NCBI GenBank assembly: GCA_910584685.1 | Contig: CAJUAO010000022.1 | Location: 1 to 46,874 of the forward strand | Direction of reading: 5' to 3' | Source of the DNA: an uncultured Lachnospiraceae bacterium | GTDB lineage: Bacteria; Bacillota; Clostridia; Lachnospirales; Lachnospiraceae | Length of the DNA stretch: 46,874 nt | Shown: piece by piece, positions 1 to 8,804 of the stretch | How the letters are laid out: each line of letters opens with the position of its first letter | Numbering within the stretch: the first letter of the stretch is position 1 | Program-made: the position numbers and the translations under genes | The notes under the pieces: generated by a model | Seen by the model: the letters and a program-made list of their open reading frames with translations, nothing else | Database searches by the model: none | Told to the model about the DNA's origin: nothing

Positions 1-51
1 TAGAGCCTTTTAATGGGACATACCCGGATTCCATGTGAGGAAAAACATATT

Positions 52-1017
52 TTAATCATATTTTCCAAAAAACATCAAAAGCTTTTCCCTATACAATTCC
101 GGAGCCTCATATGCGCTGCAAAGATGCCTTGCCTCCGGTATAATCACAAGCTCCTTAGGCGCCTTGCAAAGAGAATAGTTTATTTTTGAATTTCCCGGAA
201 CTACATATGTATCCATATCACCGTGAAAAAACAATACAGGTCTTTTATTTTCTTTCATTGCCTTTGCCGTATCTGCCTCCTTCATGGAAAAGCCTCCTAA
301 AAGCCTGCAAAACAAATCTACCCTAAACAAAAGCAACTGAACATGGTTAAGATGAAACCAGTTAGCTGCAATATCCTGAAGCTGCCCTTTCATTGAACGG
401 AATCCGCAGTCTGCAATAAGCCCCTTTACCTCCGCCGGCAATTTATGTCCTGACGCCATAAGCGCAGAGGCTGCTCCCATGGATTCTCCATAAAGATATA
501 TAGGGAGCTTATCCTTATTCCTCTTATCAATAAAATATGTCCATTTTACTATGTCATACTGCTCTTTAGCTCCAAAGGTAATGAATTCACCCTCGCTCTC
601 CCCACAGCATCTCTCGTCAATAAAAAGCAGATTGCAATTATTTTCATGAAGAAACCTTGCAATATTTGCAAAGTCTCCAAATCCGCTGCCCTTATAACCG
701 TGGCATAACAGAATAAACCTTTCCCCCTTCTCTGCGGGCAGGTACAGACCATGAAGCAGCAGACCGTCGTCACTTTTAACATAGCAATCCTGCATTTTCT
801 GCTCTCTGCACCATGCCTTTCCTTCCTCATACTCCTTCTCAAATTTATGTCTTGGGTGATTAATCTTCGTATGGGACAGCCTAAACCATTTCTTTTTATT
901 CAGATTATTTTTTTGCTTGCAATGAACCATTATTTCAAAGAAAGACCACCCTGACGCCATAAATATACTAAACGCTCCGGCAACAATACATGGTATTTTA
1001 AATAATTTATTTTTCAT
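52..1017 (-). CDS. Membrane-anchored alpha/beta hydrolase
   Basis: Predicted serine hydrolase of the alpha/beta fold, 321 residues. A hydrophobic N-terminal segment (about residues 8-30) acts as a signal anchor, so the catalytic part should sit outside the membrane. The oxyanion-side motif HGYKG is at 106-110, the nucleophile elbow GESMG at 177-181 (Ser179), the probable acid Asp269 in HGDMD, and the catalytic His298. The layout matches the clostridial and bacillar YqkD/BAAT-like hydrolase group; the substrate cannot be read from sequence. It is the last gene of the minus-strand run dapF-murE-asnB-pptase, starting about 55 bases after the transferase stop. Family assignment is firm; the physiological role is unknown. 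Confidence 0.85.
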   Translation of the reverse strand: MKNKLFKIPCIVAGAFSIFMASGWSFFEIMVHCKQKNNLNKKKWFRLSHTKINHPRHKFEKEYEEGKAWCREQKMQDCYVKSDDGLLLHGLYLPAEKGERFILLCHGYKGSGFGDFANIARFLHENNCNLLFIDERCCGESEGEFITFGAKEQYDIVKWTYFIDKRNKDKLPIYLYGESMGAASALMASGHKLPAEVKGLIADCGFRSMKGQLQDIAANWFHLNHVQLLLFRVDLFCRLLGGFSMKEADTAKAMKENKRPVLFFHGDMDTYVVPGNSKINYSLCKAPKELVIIPEARHLCSAYEAPELYREKLLMFFGKYD

Positions 1018-1072
1018 GGTAAAATATTCAACCTCTTTTTTTCTTTTTGAATAAAATAATGCAGATATACTT

Positions 1073-1774
1073 TTATTTCAGCATATCACAAAAATTTAAT
1101 ATTTCAAAGCTTACTCCGCTTTTTATGCCGATACTACTATCAAATCCACACACGGAGCATTTATAATTCTTCCATAAAAAAAGCTCCTGAAAATAACATG
1201 CGTTAAAAGCATGCTCCTGCTTTACAATAATTTTATCCTTGTCCGGTTTAATGCTAAAGGATTTCATGGGCATGCCTATTCCCATGCCTGTAAGCTTTAT
1301 AAAGCTTTCTTTCAATGTCCACAGGCGGAAAAACATTTCCCGTTTTAATTCCTCTGTTTTCTGGGACATAATCATTTCATATTCATCCTCACAAAAAAAC
1401 CTTTCTGCAATTTTCAAATTAACATCTGAAACCTTTTCTATGTCACACCCGACCTCAAATAAGGAAACTGCGCATATGACAGCCTCTCCTGAATGGGATA
1501 TATTAAAATAAATATCCTGTTTTCCGGCAAGGCAGGGCTTCCCGTTTTTTCCATAATAATATTTTATTTCCTTAGGATTTATACCCCACTCCTCAAGTCC
1601 TTTCATAAGCAGCAGTTCAGCGCCGACAGATAACCGCCTGTCCCTTTCAAAGCGAAACCCGTCAGTCTTTTTTCTCCGTTCCTCCGTGGCCATATAGTAT
1701 GCTGCATTATACAAGGCGCCATCCTTAAGGGGCGTCACATTGGCAGCATAAATTTTTGTGGCAATATCTCTCAT
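1073..1774 (-). CDS. Sfp-type 4'-phosphopantetheinyl transferase
   Basis: Transfers the 4'-phosphopantetheine arm of CoA to a conserved serine of a carrier protein. At 233 residues it has the Sfp/Gsp/HetI length rather than the short AcpS length. Motifs in order: GKPCL (78-82), NISHSGE (91-97), VGCDIEK (108-114, metal ligands Asp111 and Glu113) and WTLKES (152-157, catalytic Glu156 with Lys155). The gene starts 32 bases after the asnB stop, with an AAGGG ribosome binding site. No NRPS, PKS or carrier-protein gene is visible in the window, so the partner is either the fatty-acid ACP or a carrier elsewhere. Family assignment is strong. Confidence 0.92.
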   Translation of the reverse strand: MRDIATKIYAANVTPLKDGALYNAAYYMATEERRKKTDGFRFERDRRLSVGAELLLMKGLEEWGINPKEIKYYYGKNGKPCLAGKQDIYFNISHSGEAVICAVSLFEVGCDIEKVSDVNLKIAERFFCEDEYEMIMSQKTEELKREMFFRLWTLKESFIKLTGMGIGMPMKSFSIKPDKDKIIVKQEHAFNACYFQELFLWKNYKCSVCGFDSSIGIKSGVSFEILNFCDMLK

Positions 1775-1806
1775 CTTCTCACCCTTATATCTGCGCTAAT
1801 ATATAT

Positions 1807-3675
1807 TTATGCCGGAATTTCTACACTTTCTGCTTCAATATATATCTTATGCCATATAAGGAATACATATATAGTCCATATTTTTCTGCTGTTGTCTGCC
1901 TTGCCTGCCTTATGGTCATTTAAAAGCCCTGCAAGTATCTCGGTATCAAAATACTTCTTGGCAGTTTCTCCCGTAAAGGCTTCCTTTACCTTATTAAAAT
2001 ATTTTTCCTCCTTAAGCCACACTCTTATTGGCACAGGAAATCCAAGCTTCTTCTTGTTTGCTGTCGCCTCCGGCAAATGTCTTTTTGCCGCTATGCGGAA
2101 TGCATATTTTGTGGCCTTATCATTGCACCTGTAGTCTACGGGTATTTTCTTTGCATAATCAAACACATTTATGTCAAGAAACGGCACTCTGGATTCAAGA
2201 GAATGCGCCATACTCATCTTATCCGCCTTTAAAAGTATGTCCCCCTGGAGCCAGAAATTTATGTCTATATACTGCATCTTGGCAATATCATTTAATCCCT
2301 TACACTGGTCATAAAAAGGCTTTACAAGCTCTGCCGGCTTTAAATGGGTTAGCTTTGTCTTTAACAGCCTTTCTCTCTCCTCCACCGAAAAAAGATTGGC
2401 ATTTCCGATAAAACGCTCCTCTACCGTCCTGCTTCCTCTTATTATAAAGTTTCTTCCCTTAAAATCAGGAAGCTTTTTTGCTACCGCCGCCAATGCCTTT
2501 CTTAAAAACCTTGGTATTCTCTGATAGCCTTTAAGTGATATTGGCTCGTGGTAAATATTATAGCCTCCGAAAAATTCGTCTGCTCCCTCTCCTGAAAGGA
2601 CAACCTTAAGCTGACTGCTTGCAAGCTGGTCTACAAAGTATAGAGCTATACATGCAGGGTCGGCTAAGGGCTCGTCCATATAGTACATAACCTTTGGAAT
2701 AACATCAAAGTATTCATCACCTGATATATTTTTGCTGTAATTTTCCTTATTTAATTCCTTTGTAAGCCCTTCCGCATATCCTATTTCATTATACTTACTG
2801 TTCTTGTCAAGAAAACCAACCGTAAAGGTCTTGTTTCCCGGAAATTCCGAAACCACATAGCTTGAATCTACACCGCTTGAAAGAAGGGAGCCAACCTCCA
2901 CATCTGCTATCATATGGGCGTCAACTGTCTCATGTACTATTGCTTCCACTTCGCTTATAGTTTCCTCTAAAGGCTTATCTGTCTCCTTACGGGGCTCCAT
3001 AAGAGGATTAAAATATCTTACAAGCTTAAGCTTTCCTTCACTGTACATCATATAGTGACCTGCCGGAAGCTTATATATACCCTTAAAAAATGTTTCAGGG
3101 AGAACAGAATACTGAAATGAAAGATACTGCTCCAGCGCTTCCTCGTTTAACTGCCTTTTTACATTTGGAAACTCAAGTATACCCTTTATTTCCGATGAAA
3201 AAATAAGATTTTTATCCTGGATTGAATAATAAAAGGGCTTTATTCCAAAATAATCTCTTGCGGCAAATAACAAATCCCTTTTCATATCATATATTACAAA
3301 TGCAAACATTCCTCTAAGCTTATAAAGTATATCAACTCCATACTCCTCATAGCCGTGAATGATAGCCTCCGTATCTGCATTATTTGCAAATACGTGTCCC
3401 TTTTCTATAAGCTCCTTTCTTATGTCAAGGTGATTATATATCTCTCCGTTAAATACAATCGCTACGTCTCCTGTCTCATTAAACATAGGCTGGGAGCCAT
3501 TGTCAAGGTCTATTATGCTTAATCTTCTAAAGCCTAACGCTGCCTTGTCATCCACAAACATACCCTCTGAATCCGGTCCTCTGTGGGCAATTTTATCCAT
3601 CATTTTCTTAAGAACGGCCTTGCGTGTTTCGCCGTCACCCTCCGTCTCTCCTATAAATCCGCTAAATCCACACAT
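1807..3675 (-). CDS. asnB: AsnB-type glutamine amidotransferase (asparagine synthase family; candidate mDAP amidase)
   Basis: Two-domain glutamine-dependent amidotransferase, 622 residues. Cys2 is the N-terminal nucleophile (MCGFSGF), followed by the HRGPDSEG motif (31-38) of the Ntn glutaminase domain. The synthetase domain carries the pyrophosphate loop SSGVDSS (266-272). The C-terminal half closely resembles Bacillus subtilis AsnB as I remember it (for example LSGEGADEFFGGYNIY, KKLGFPVPIR, ADNSRKIWT). B. subtilis AsnB, Lactobacillus plantarum AsnB1 and corynebacterial LtsA amidate the mDAP of peptidoglycan instead of making free asparagine. The start lies inside the murE 3' end (25-base overlap), and dapF lies upstream, so an mDAP-amidating role is a reasoned inference. 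Classical asparagine synthesis remains possible. Confidence 0.9.
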   Translation of the reverse strand: MCGFSGFIGETEGDGETRKAVLKKMMDKIAHRGPDSEGMFVDDKAALGFRRLSIIDLDNGSQPMFNETGDVAIVFNGEIYNHLDIRKELIEKGHVFANNADTEAIIHGYEEYGVDILYKLRGMFAFVIYDMKRDLLFAARDYFGIKPFYYSIQDKNLIFSSEIKGILEFPNVKRQLNEEALEQYLSFQYSVLPETFFKGIYKLPAGHYMMYSEGKLKLVRYFNPLMEPRKETDKPLEETISEVEAIVHETVDAHMIADVEVGSLLSSGVDSSYVVSEFPGNKTFTVGFLDKNSKYNEIGYAEGLTKELNKENYSKNISGDEYFDVIPKVMYYMDEPLADPACIALYFVDQLASSQLKVVLSGEGADEFFGGYNIYHEPISLKGYQRIPRFLRKALAAVAKKLPDFKGRNFIIRGSRTVEERFIGNANLFSVEERERLLKTKLTHLKPAELVKPFYDQCKGLNDIAKMQYIDINFWLQGDILLKADKMSMAHSLESRVPFLDINVFDYAKKIPVDYRCNDKATKYAFRIAAKRHLPEATANKKKLGFPVPIRVWLKEEKYFNKVKEAFTGETAKKYFDTEILAGLLNDHKAGKADNSRKIWTIYVFLIWHKIYIEAESVEIPA

Positions 3676-5189
3676 ATTTCCTGTGTCCTTTCTGATATTT
3701 TTTGTATATTCTGTTTTTTTGCATTTTCTACAAGCTCTCTGTCATCCATATGATATTTTATATCGCCTATAATCTGGTAATCCTCGTGTCCTTTTCCCGC
3801 TATAACTATAACGTCGCCCTTTAAGGCGTTTGCTATTGCGTAGCTGACTGCCTCCTGCCTGTCAATAATGGCAATATATTTTCCTTCGGCTCTTTTTATG
3901 CCTTCCACAATGTCCTTAATTATAGCCTCCGGCTTCTCATGTCTTGGATTGTCAGATGTTACGATAGTAAAATCAGCCAGCCTTGAGGACACTTCCCCCA
4001 TCTCAAAGCGTCTGTTTCTGTCTCTGTTTCCTCCGCAGCCAAATATGGTAACTATCCGCTTAGGATTGTACTCTCTTAAGGATAAAAGAAGGCTCTCTAA
4101 GCTCATTGCATTATGGGCATAATCTATCATTACGGTAAAATCCTTTGATACGGGAACTATCTCCGCCCTGCCCCTCACTCTTATATTTGAAAGCACTCCT
4201 TCTATAAGCTCCATATCATCCACAAAATGCCTGCATATTGCTATGGCTGTTAAGGAGTTATATACATTAAATTTTCCTGGAACGTCTATCTTAAAATGGT
4301 GTTTTTTGTTGCCATTTACCGTAAGGTCATATGATATTCCCAAGATTCCCGGCTCCCTGTAAAGGCTTATATTTTCTGCCCTAAGATTAGCCTCCTTTTC
4401 CATACCGAAGGTTTCTATATCACATACGGCATCCTTTATCATATCCTTTGCGTGCTTATCGTCCGTATTTATTATGCCATGCTTACACTGCTTAAATAAA
4501 AGCGATTTACAATGCATATAATCCTCAAAATCCTTATGCTCATTTTCGCATATATGGTCTTTTCCCAAATTTGTAAATATTCCGTAATCAAAGATAAAGC
4601 CTGATACTCTGTGAAGCATAAGCCCCTGTGATGAAACCTCCATGACAACCGCTTCTATTCCCGCTTCAGCCATTTTTGCAAAGGTTTCCTGTACCGTATA
4701 GGATTCAGGAGTAGTATTTACTGAAGGTATATGCTCATCTCCTATTATAGTTTCTATGGTGCCAATAAGTCCTGTTTTTATTCCTGCCCGGCACAAAACC
4801 TCATACATCATATATGCAGTTGTAGTCTTTCCCTTTGTTCCGGTAATTCCTATGGTTTTAAGCCTTTTTGCCGGATAATCAAAGTATGCAGCCGACATGC
4901 AGGCAAGGGCGTATTTTGTATTTTCAACCTTAATGACGGTTGTCCTGCACCCGCTATTTATAATATCCGTCAAATCAATATCCTGCTCTATTATTACAGC
5001 TTTCGCACCATTTTTTATAACCTCACGTATATAATTATGCCCGTCAAATTTTGCGCCATGTATGCATACAAATACATCTCCATCTGTTATATTGCGTGAA
5101 TCCATTTTAAGTCCGTTTATCTCTATATCAGTTTCTCCGCAAATCACATTATACTTTAGCTTTTCAAGTAAGGCTTCTAATTTTTTCAT
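3651..5189 (-). CDS. murE: UDP-N-acetylmuramoyl-L-alanyl-D-glutamate--2,6-diaminopimelate ligase
   Basis: Cytoplasmic Mur ligase adding the third stem-peptide residue to UDP-MurNAc-Ala-Glu, 512 residues. The N-terminal UDP-binding domain has MDSRNI (29-34). The central ATPase domain has the P-loop GTKGKTTT (117-124) and the carbamylated-lysine motif around Lys228 (HCKSLLF). The C-terminal domain has DNPRHE (413-418) and GKGHED (465-470). DNPR is the motif associated with mDAP-adding rather than lysine-adding enzymes, and dapF directly upstream agrees with that. It starts 45 bases after the dapF stop and its 3' end overlaps the asnB start by 25 bases, implying translational coupling. The roughly 25 C-terminal residues past the core are low in recognisable motifs. 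Confidence 0.95.
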   Translation of the reverse strand: MKKLEALLEKLKYNVICGETDIEINGLKMDSRNITDGDVFVCIHGAKFDGHNYIREVIKNGAKAVIIEQDIDLTDIINSGCRTTVIKVENTKYALACMSAAYFDYPAKRLKTIGITGTKGKTTTAYMMYEVLCRAGIKTGLIGTIETIIGDEHIPSVNTTPESYTVQETFAKMAEAGIEAVVMEVSSQGLMLHRVSGFIFDYGIFTNLGKDHICENEHKDFEDYMHCKSLLFKQCKHGIINTDDKHAKDMIKDAVCDIETFGMEKEANLRAENISLYREPGILGISYDLTVNGNKKHHFKIDVPGKFNVYNSLTAIAICRHFVDDMELIEGVLSNIRVRGRAEIVPVSKDFTVMIDYAHNAMSLESLLLSLREYNPKRIVTIFGCGGNRDRNRRFEMGEVSSRLADFTIVTSDNPRHEKPEAIIKDIVEGIKRAEGKYIAIIDRQEAVSYAIANALKGDVIVIAGKGHEDYQIIGDIKYHMDDRELVENAKKQNIQKISERTQEICVDLADL

Positions 5190-5234
5190 AATTTAATTAA
5201 TATTCCTTTCTATAATAACTAATGGACAATTTCG

Positions 5235-6077
5235 TTATTCCGGCTGCAAGTTTATTTCACCGGTGCATACAACTGCCGCCGGTCCTGTCATATATACGGT
5301 ACCATCATCTATGTATTCTATTTCCAAATCTCCTCCTAAAAGATGAACCGTGACTTTTCTGTCAGTAAGTCCGTTTAGAACACACGCCACTACACTGGCG
5401 CAGGCTCCCGTACCGCAGGCAAGGGTTTCTCCCGAGCCTCTTTCCCATACCCTCATGTCTATATGTGTTCTGTCAACCACATGAATAAACTCTGTATTTA
5501 TCCTGTCGGGAAACATATCGTGCTTTTCAAACCTCGGTCCTATCTTCTCTATTTCTATATCTCCTACGTCTTCAACAAATGTAATGCAGTGAGGATTTCC
5601 CATTGAAACACATGTTATCTTATATTCACTTCCGTCTATATTAACCGGCTCGTTTACAATAATTTCCTTTCCCTCATATATAACCGGTATATCATCCTTT
5701 TTTAAGATTGCCTTTCCCATGTCTACCCTTACGCTTTGTACTTTTTTATCCTTTACAAAAAGCTTAAGTGTCTTTATTCCTGATAAGGTTTCTATAGTAA
5801 TTGTTGTTTTTTCTGTAAGGCCAAAGTCATACACATATTTTGCAACGCATCTTATGCCGTTTCCACACATTTTTCCTTCTGAGCCGTCAGCGTTATACAT
5901 TGACATTCGAAAATCTGCTGCCTTTGACGGACTTATAAGTATCAATCCGTCAGAGCCTATACCATAATGCACGTCGCTTACCTTTATTGCCATATCACTT
6001 GGATTTTCTACTGTCTCCTCAAAGCAGTTTACATATATATAATCATTGCCACAGCCCTGCATTTTTGTAAATCTCAT
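5235..6077 (-). CDS. dapF: Diaminopimelate epimerase
   Basis: PLP-independent racemase converting LL- to meso-diaminopimelate, the penultimate lysine precursor and the peptidoglycan cross-linking residue. From this start it has 280 residues, the usual family length. The two catalytic cysteines are Cys71 (MCGNGIRC) and Cys221 (ACGTGACA); the N-terminal MQGCGNDYIYV block is typical. An upstream in-frame ATG at 6152 would add 25 residues, but that stretch is encoded by two perfect palindromes and does not match the family. The ATG at 6075-6077 has an AGGG ribosome binding site 8-9 bases upstream. It is followed by murE and asnB, which places it in a peptidoglycan module. Confidence 0.95.
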   Translation of the reverse strand: MRFTKMQGCGNDYIYVNCFEETVENPSDMAIKVSDVHYGIGSDGLILISPSKAADFRMSMYNADGSEGKMCGNGIRCVAKYVYDFGLTEKTTITIETLSGIKTLKLFVKDKKVQSVRVDMGKAILKKDDIPVIYEGKEIIVNEPVNIDGSEYKITCVSMGNPHCITFVEDVGDIEIEKIGPRFEKHDMFPDRINTEFIHVVDRTHIDMRVWERGSGETLACGTGACASVVACVLNGLTDRKVTVHLLGGDLEIEYIDDGTVYMTGPAAVVCTGEINLQPE

Positions 6078-6084
6078 ATTAATA

Positions 6085-6165
6085 CCCTTGCATATCGCAG
6101 ATATGTCTGCGATACTACCTAAATAGAAAGTGAAAAATCTGTGATTTTTCACACTATTATGTCCT
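6085..6165 (-). repeat. Double palindrome in the dapF leader
   Basis: Two perfect inverted repeats lie side by side just upstream of the dapF ribosome binding site: GTGAAAAATC/GATTTTTCAC (6130-6139/6143-6152, loop 3) and TATCGCAGA/TCTGCGATA (6093-6101/6106-6114, loop 4). Read on the minus strand, the pair is preceded by CATAATAG and followed by ATGCAAGGG. These flanks resemble those of palindromic elements at 32167-32196 and 38696-38750. The structures could act as RNA hairpins in the dapF leader or be a small dispersed repeat. Confidence 0.7.
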
Positions 6166-6272
6166 TTCTTTTCATTATATTAATCATAGTATAAAACAAA
6201 ATGACGTTTATTTCAAGTTTTTAAGCATGTAAAACTACCTTAAGCATACAAACCATGGCATGTGTTTATATT

Positions 6273-6348
6273 AAAAAGAGACTGCCCAAAAGCAGTTAGC
6301 TATACAATTTATTATATATTGTATAACACAGCCTTAATAGGGCAGTCT
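6273..6348 (-). terminator. Nested-stem terminator downstream of the lipoprotein gene
   Basis: An outer 9-bp stem AGACTGCCC/GGGCAGTCT (6279-6287/6340-6348) encloses a second 8-bp stem TATACAAT/ATTGTATA (6301-6308/6318-6325). On the minus strand the outer stem is followed by CTTTTT, so it fits a factor-independent terminator for the lipoprotein gene ending at 6398. The insert between outer and inner stems is unusually long. It separates the lipoprotein cassette from dapF. The remainder of 6166-6397 shows nothing else I can name. Confidence 0.65.
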
Positions 6349-6397
6349 AATCACTTACATCTTAAGCATAATATAATTTTTCAGCATAATGACGTTA

Positions 6398-7144
6398 TTA
6401 TTTATTTTCCAATATATTGTCTACTCTTGACTTTACATAATCAAGACTTACATTTTGATATTTTCCGTCTGTTTTTTCAAAAGTCACCGCCTCAAGGACG
6501 TTTACGGTTTCATATGATATCCTTTCATATTCGCCTTTCTCGGTAACAGATACAGGAAATTCAAAAACCATAAAACCTGTTATATTTTCCCCTTCCTTGA
6601 GTACAAGATACATATAACCTGTCTTTAAAATTTCTTCATAGGAAGAATATTTTGAACTGTTTTCCTCTGTAGGATATGGCGCCCACTCAATTTCTACGTT
6701 TTCTCCTGCAGCATAGGTCACGTTCATAAAATAAATGGTTTTATAAATAGAATTATATGCTTCATTAAGCTCTTCCTCGGAAATGTCAGGATTTTTTTCC
6801 TTAAAATCATTAAAATTCTTACTGTTTTCCTCCTGAATTTTTTTATCTACCAATGAACTCATATCGTTACAAACATATGCATCATATGAAGACGACATAT
6901 TATCCAATTTCACTTCAAACTTTAATGCAAAACCAAATGCGCTTGTTCCATGAACATAAGAGCTTTTTATATCCACCTGATATTTTTCAAGCTTAGTTTC
7001 TGTTATAGAATTAACTGCTTCCTTGTCTGCTGATGATATTTTTGCTTTTGGCTTATCCTCCTGTGTTCCACAGCCAGAAATCATCAACAAGCTACATAAA
7101 ACCGCTATTACCAGCACTTTTTTTATAAATTTTTTTCTTTTCAT
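6398..7144 (-). CDS. Predicted lipoprotein, paralogue A (function unknown)
   Basis: A 248-residue lipoprotein with a basic N-terminus, a hydrophobic stretch and a lipobox ISGC (acylated Cys25), so it should be tethered to the outer face of the membrane. The rest is hydrophilic with no motif I recognise. It is highly similar to the lipoprotein at 8046-8792: the last 30 residues are nearly identical and the DNA there is over 90% identical by eye. It starts 17 bases after the stop of the exported Cys/His protein, with an AGGAGG site between them, so the two are a translational pair. A chaperone, inhibitor or immunity role for the partner is conceivable but unproven. Confidence 0.8.
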   Translation of the reverse strand: MKRKKFIKKVLVIAVLCSLLMISGCGTQEDKPKAKISSADKEAVNSITETKLEKYQVDIKSSYVHGTSAFGFALKFEVKLDNMSSSYDAYVCNDMSSLVDKKIQEENSKNFNDFKEKNPDISEEELNEAYNSIYKTIYFMNVTYAAGENVEIEWAPYPTEENSSKYSSYEEILKTGYMYLVLKEGENITGFMVFEFPVSVTEKGEYERISYETVNVLEAVTFEKTDGKYQNVSLDYVKSRVDNILENK

Positions 7145-7161
7145 AATATATACCTCCTATT

Positions 7162-7998
7162 TTATTTTAATTTATATTTTATATATATTATATCGCTTGT
7201 ATATTCAATGTCTCCTCCCTCTACGCCATATCTGCCTATACCTTCATTTATCCACTTTCCTGATGCTGGTGAAGAATAATTATATTGCAACTCAACTGTT
7301 AAGCCCGGCTTATGTCTCCAAACATTCGAACTAACTTCCACCATAAAGTGAAAGTCATCCAAACTTTTTCTAATGGCAATAACCTTATACCCTGACTGAT
7401 ATGATGGGCGTGTTCTCCCATATGTAACGTTAGTATATCCTAAACTGCTTAAATCTGACGCTGCTAAATTAGCCATTCTATCTATTGTCATCATACTTAT
7501 TGTATTTGCATCATAGACAACGCCTAATTTATATCCCGGATTAATTATAGCTGTTACATCAATCGCAAAACCATAGCAATTATAGTTTCTAAAACCTTCA
7601 TTCCAAGAATACAGAGCTTTACTATATTGTAAGGTTACTGCTGCCGTACTGTATGCTGATATAAAGCCGTTATTCTCATTCTTTATATCGTAATACTTTA
7701 ATACCGTTTCACGTACATTTGTAAATAATTCATCCTTTGCCGTATAATTATATATATGCTCTGCCTCAGGATGCTCCTCAATATATATAATCATCTCCTT
7801 AACTGTATAGCCAAGCTGTATATAATCTATATATTCCTTAGGAATTTCCGTTCCCTGTGACTTTAAAAAATTAATACATTCATCTTCAGTCATCTCAGAC
7901 AACTTTTTATTTTCCTCAGCATATGCACACAAATTCATACATATCAATGTTACAATAAATGCCATTAACAAAATTAATAAACCTCTTTGTCTTCTCAT
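7162..7998 (-). CDS. Secreted Cys/His peptidase-like protein (function unknown)
   Basis: A 278-residue protein with a Sec signal peptide (cleavage likely after CAYA, residue 27). The start is the second in-frame Met: it has an AAAGGA site six bases upstream and aligns with the start of the degraded paralogue at 9088; the ATG at 8013 adds five residues without a better site. A central NCYGFAID block (Cys141) and a later DDFHFM block (His217) followed by WRHKPG resemble the Cys and His blocks of papain-like/NlpC-P60 folds, but I do not recognise a named family, and catalysis is inferred. It lies between two paralogous lipoprotein genes and is probably co-transcribed with both. Confidence 0.7.
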   Translation of the reverse strand: MRRQRGLLILLMAFIVTLICMNLCAYAEENKKLSEMTEDECINFLKSQGTEIPKEYIDYIQLGYTVKEMIIYIEEHPEAEHIYNYTAKDELFTNVRETVLKYYDIKNENNGFISAYSTAAVTLQYSKALYSWNEGFRNYNCYGFAIDVTAIINPGYKLGVVYDANTISMMTIDRMANLAASDLSSLGYTNVTYGRTRPSYQSGYKVIAIRKSLDDFHFMVEVSSNVWRHKPGLTVELQYNYSSPASGKWINEGIGRYGVEGGDIEYTSDIIYIKYKLK

Positions 7999-8045
7999 AA
8001 TGTTTCCTTTCATAATGTTTTTTTAATTACTTGATGACATATCTC

Positions 8046-8792
8046 TTACTTATTTTCCAATATATTATCTACCCTTGACTTTACATAATCAAGACTTACA
8101 TTTTGATATTTTCCATCTGTTTTTTCAAATGTCACCGCCTCAAGAACGTTTACGGTTTCATATGATATTTTTTTATATTCGCCTTTATCGGTGACAGATA
8201 CAGGAATTTCAAAAACCATAAAGCCTGTTATATTTTCCCCATCCTTAAGTACAAGGTACATGTAGCCTGTCTTTAAAACTTCTTCATAAGAAGAATATTT
8301 TGAACTGTTTTCCTCTGTAGGTTGAGGCACCCAATCTATTTCTACACTTTCTCCTGCATCATATGATACATTCATAAAAAAAACGGTTTTGCAAATAGAA
8401 TTATATGCCTTGTTAAGCTCCTCCTCAGAAATATCAGAATTTTCTTCTTTAAAAGCATTAAAATTTTTACTGTTTTCTTCCTGAACTTTTTTATCAATCA
8501 GTGAACTCATATCATTGCATACATAAGCTTCATAAGAAGGTGATATGCCATTAAACTTTATTTCAAATGAAAACAATACCATTCCGCTGGCTTCATGGAT
8601 ATATATGCTTTTTATATTTGTTTTATAGTTTTCAAGCTTAGTCTCCTTTATTGAGTTAACTGCCTCCTTGTCTGCTGATGATGTTTTTGTCTTTGGTTTT
8701 TCATCTTCTGTACCACAGCCTGACATTATCACTAAATTACTTAAAACAAATACTGCAAATACTGCTGTTAATAATCTTTTTACTCTTTTCAT
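8046..8792 (-). CDS. Predicted lipoprotein, paralogue B (function unknown)
   Basis: A 248-residue paralogue of the lipoprotein at 6398-7144, equal in length and nearly identical over the C-terminal third. The lipobox is MSGC with acylated Cys26, slightly off consensus at -3 (Met). Its N-terminal half has diverged more than the C-terminal half (for example EASGMVLFSFEIKF against GTSAFGFALKFEVKL). It follows the wrecked peptidase copy (8805-9088) by 12 bases with an intact AGGAGG site, so its translation signals are preserved although its partner is gone. It ends 47 bases before the intact peptidase gene. Function unknown. Confidence 0.8.
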   Translation of the reverse strand: MKRVKRLLTAVFAVFVLSNLVIMSGCGTEDEKPKTKTSSADKEAVNSIKETKLENYKTNIKSIYIHEASGMVLFSFEIKFNGISPSYEAYVCNDMSSLIDKKVQEENSKNFNAFKEENSDISEEELNKAYNSICKTVFFMNVSYDAGESVEIDWVPQPTEENSSKYSSYEEVLKTGYMYLVLKDGENITGFMVFEIPVSVTDKGEYKKISYETVNVLEAVTFEKTDGKYQNVSLDYVKSRVDNILENK

Positions 8793-8804
8793 AATACATA
8801 CCTC

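Noticed and set aside
2028..2411. 127-residue plus-strand ORF inside asnB
   Set aside because: Antisense shadow of a well-supported gene, no ribosome binding site and no recognisable domain.
1073..3675. Natural-product cluster suggested by PPTase next to AsnB
   Set aside because: No NRPS, PKS, carrier protein or tailoring gene is present; the neighbours are cell-wall genes.
6078..6152. N-terminal 25-residue extension of DapF
   Set aside because: It is encoded by two perfect palindromes, has no counterpart in the family, and the internal ATG has the better ribosome binding site.
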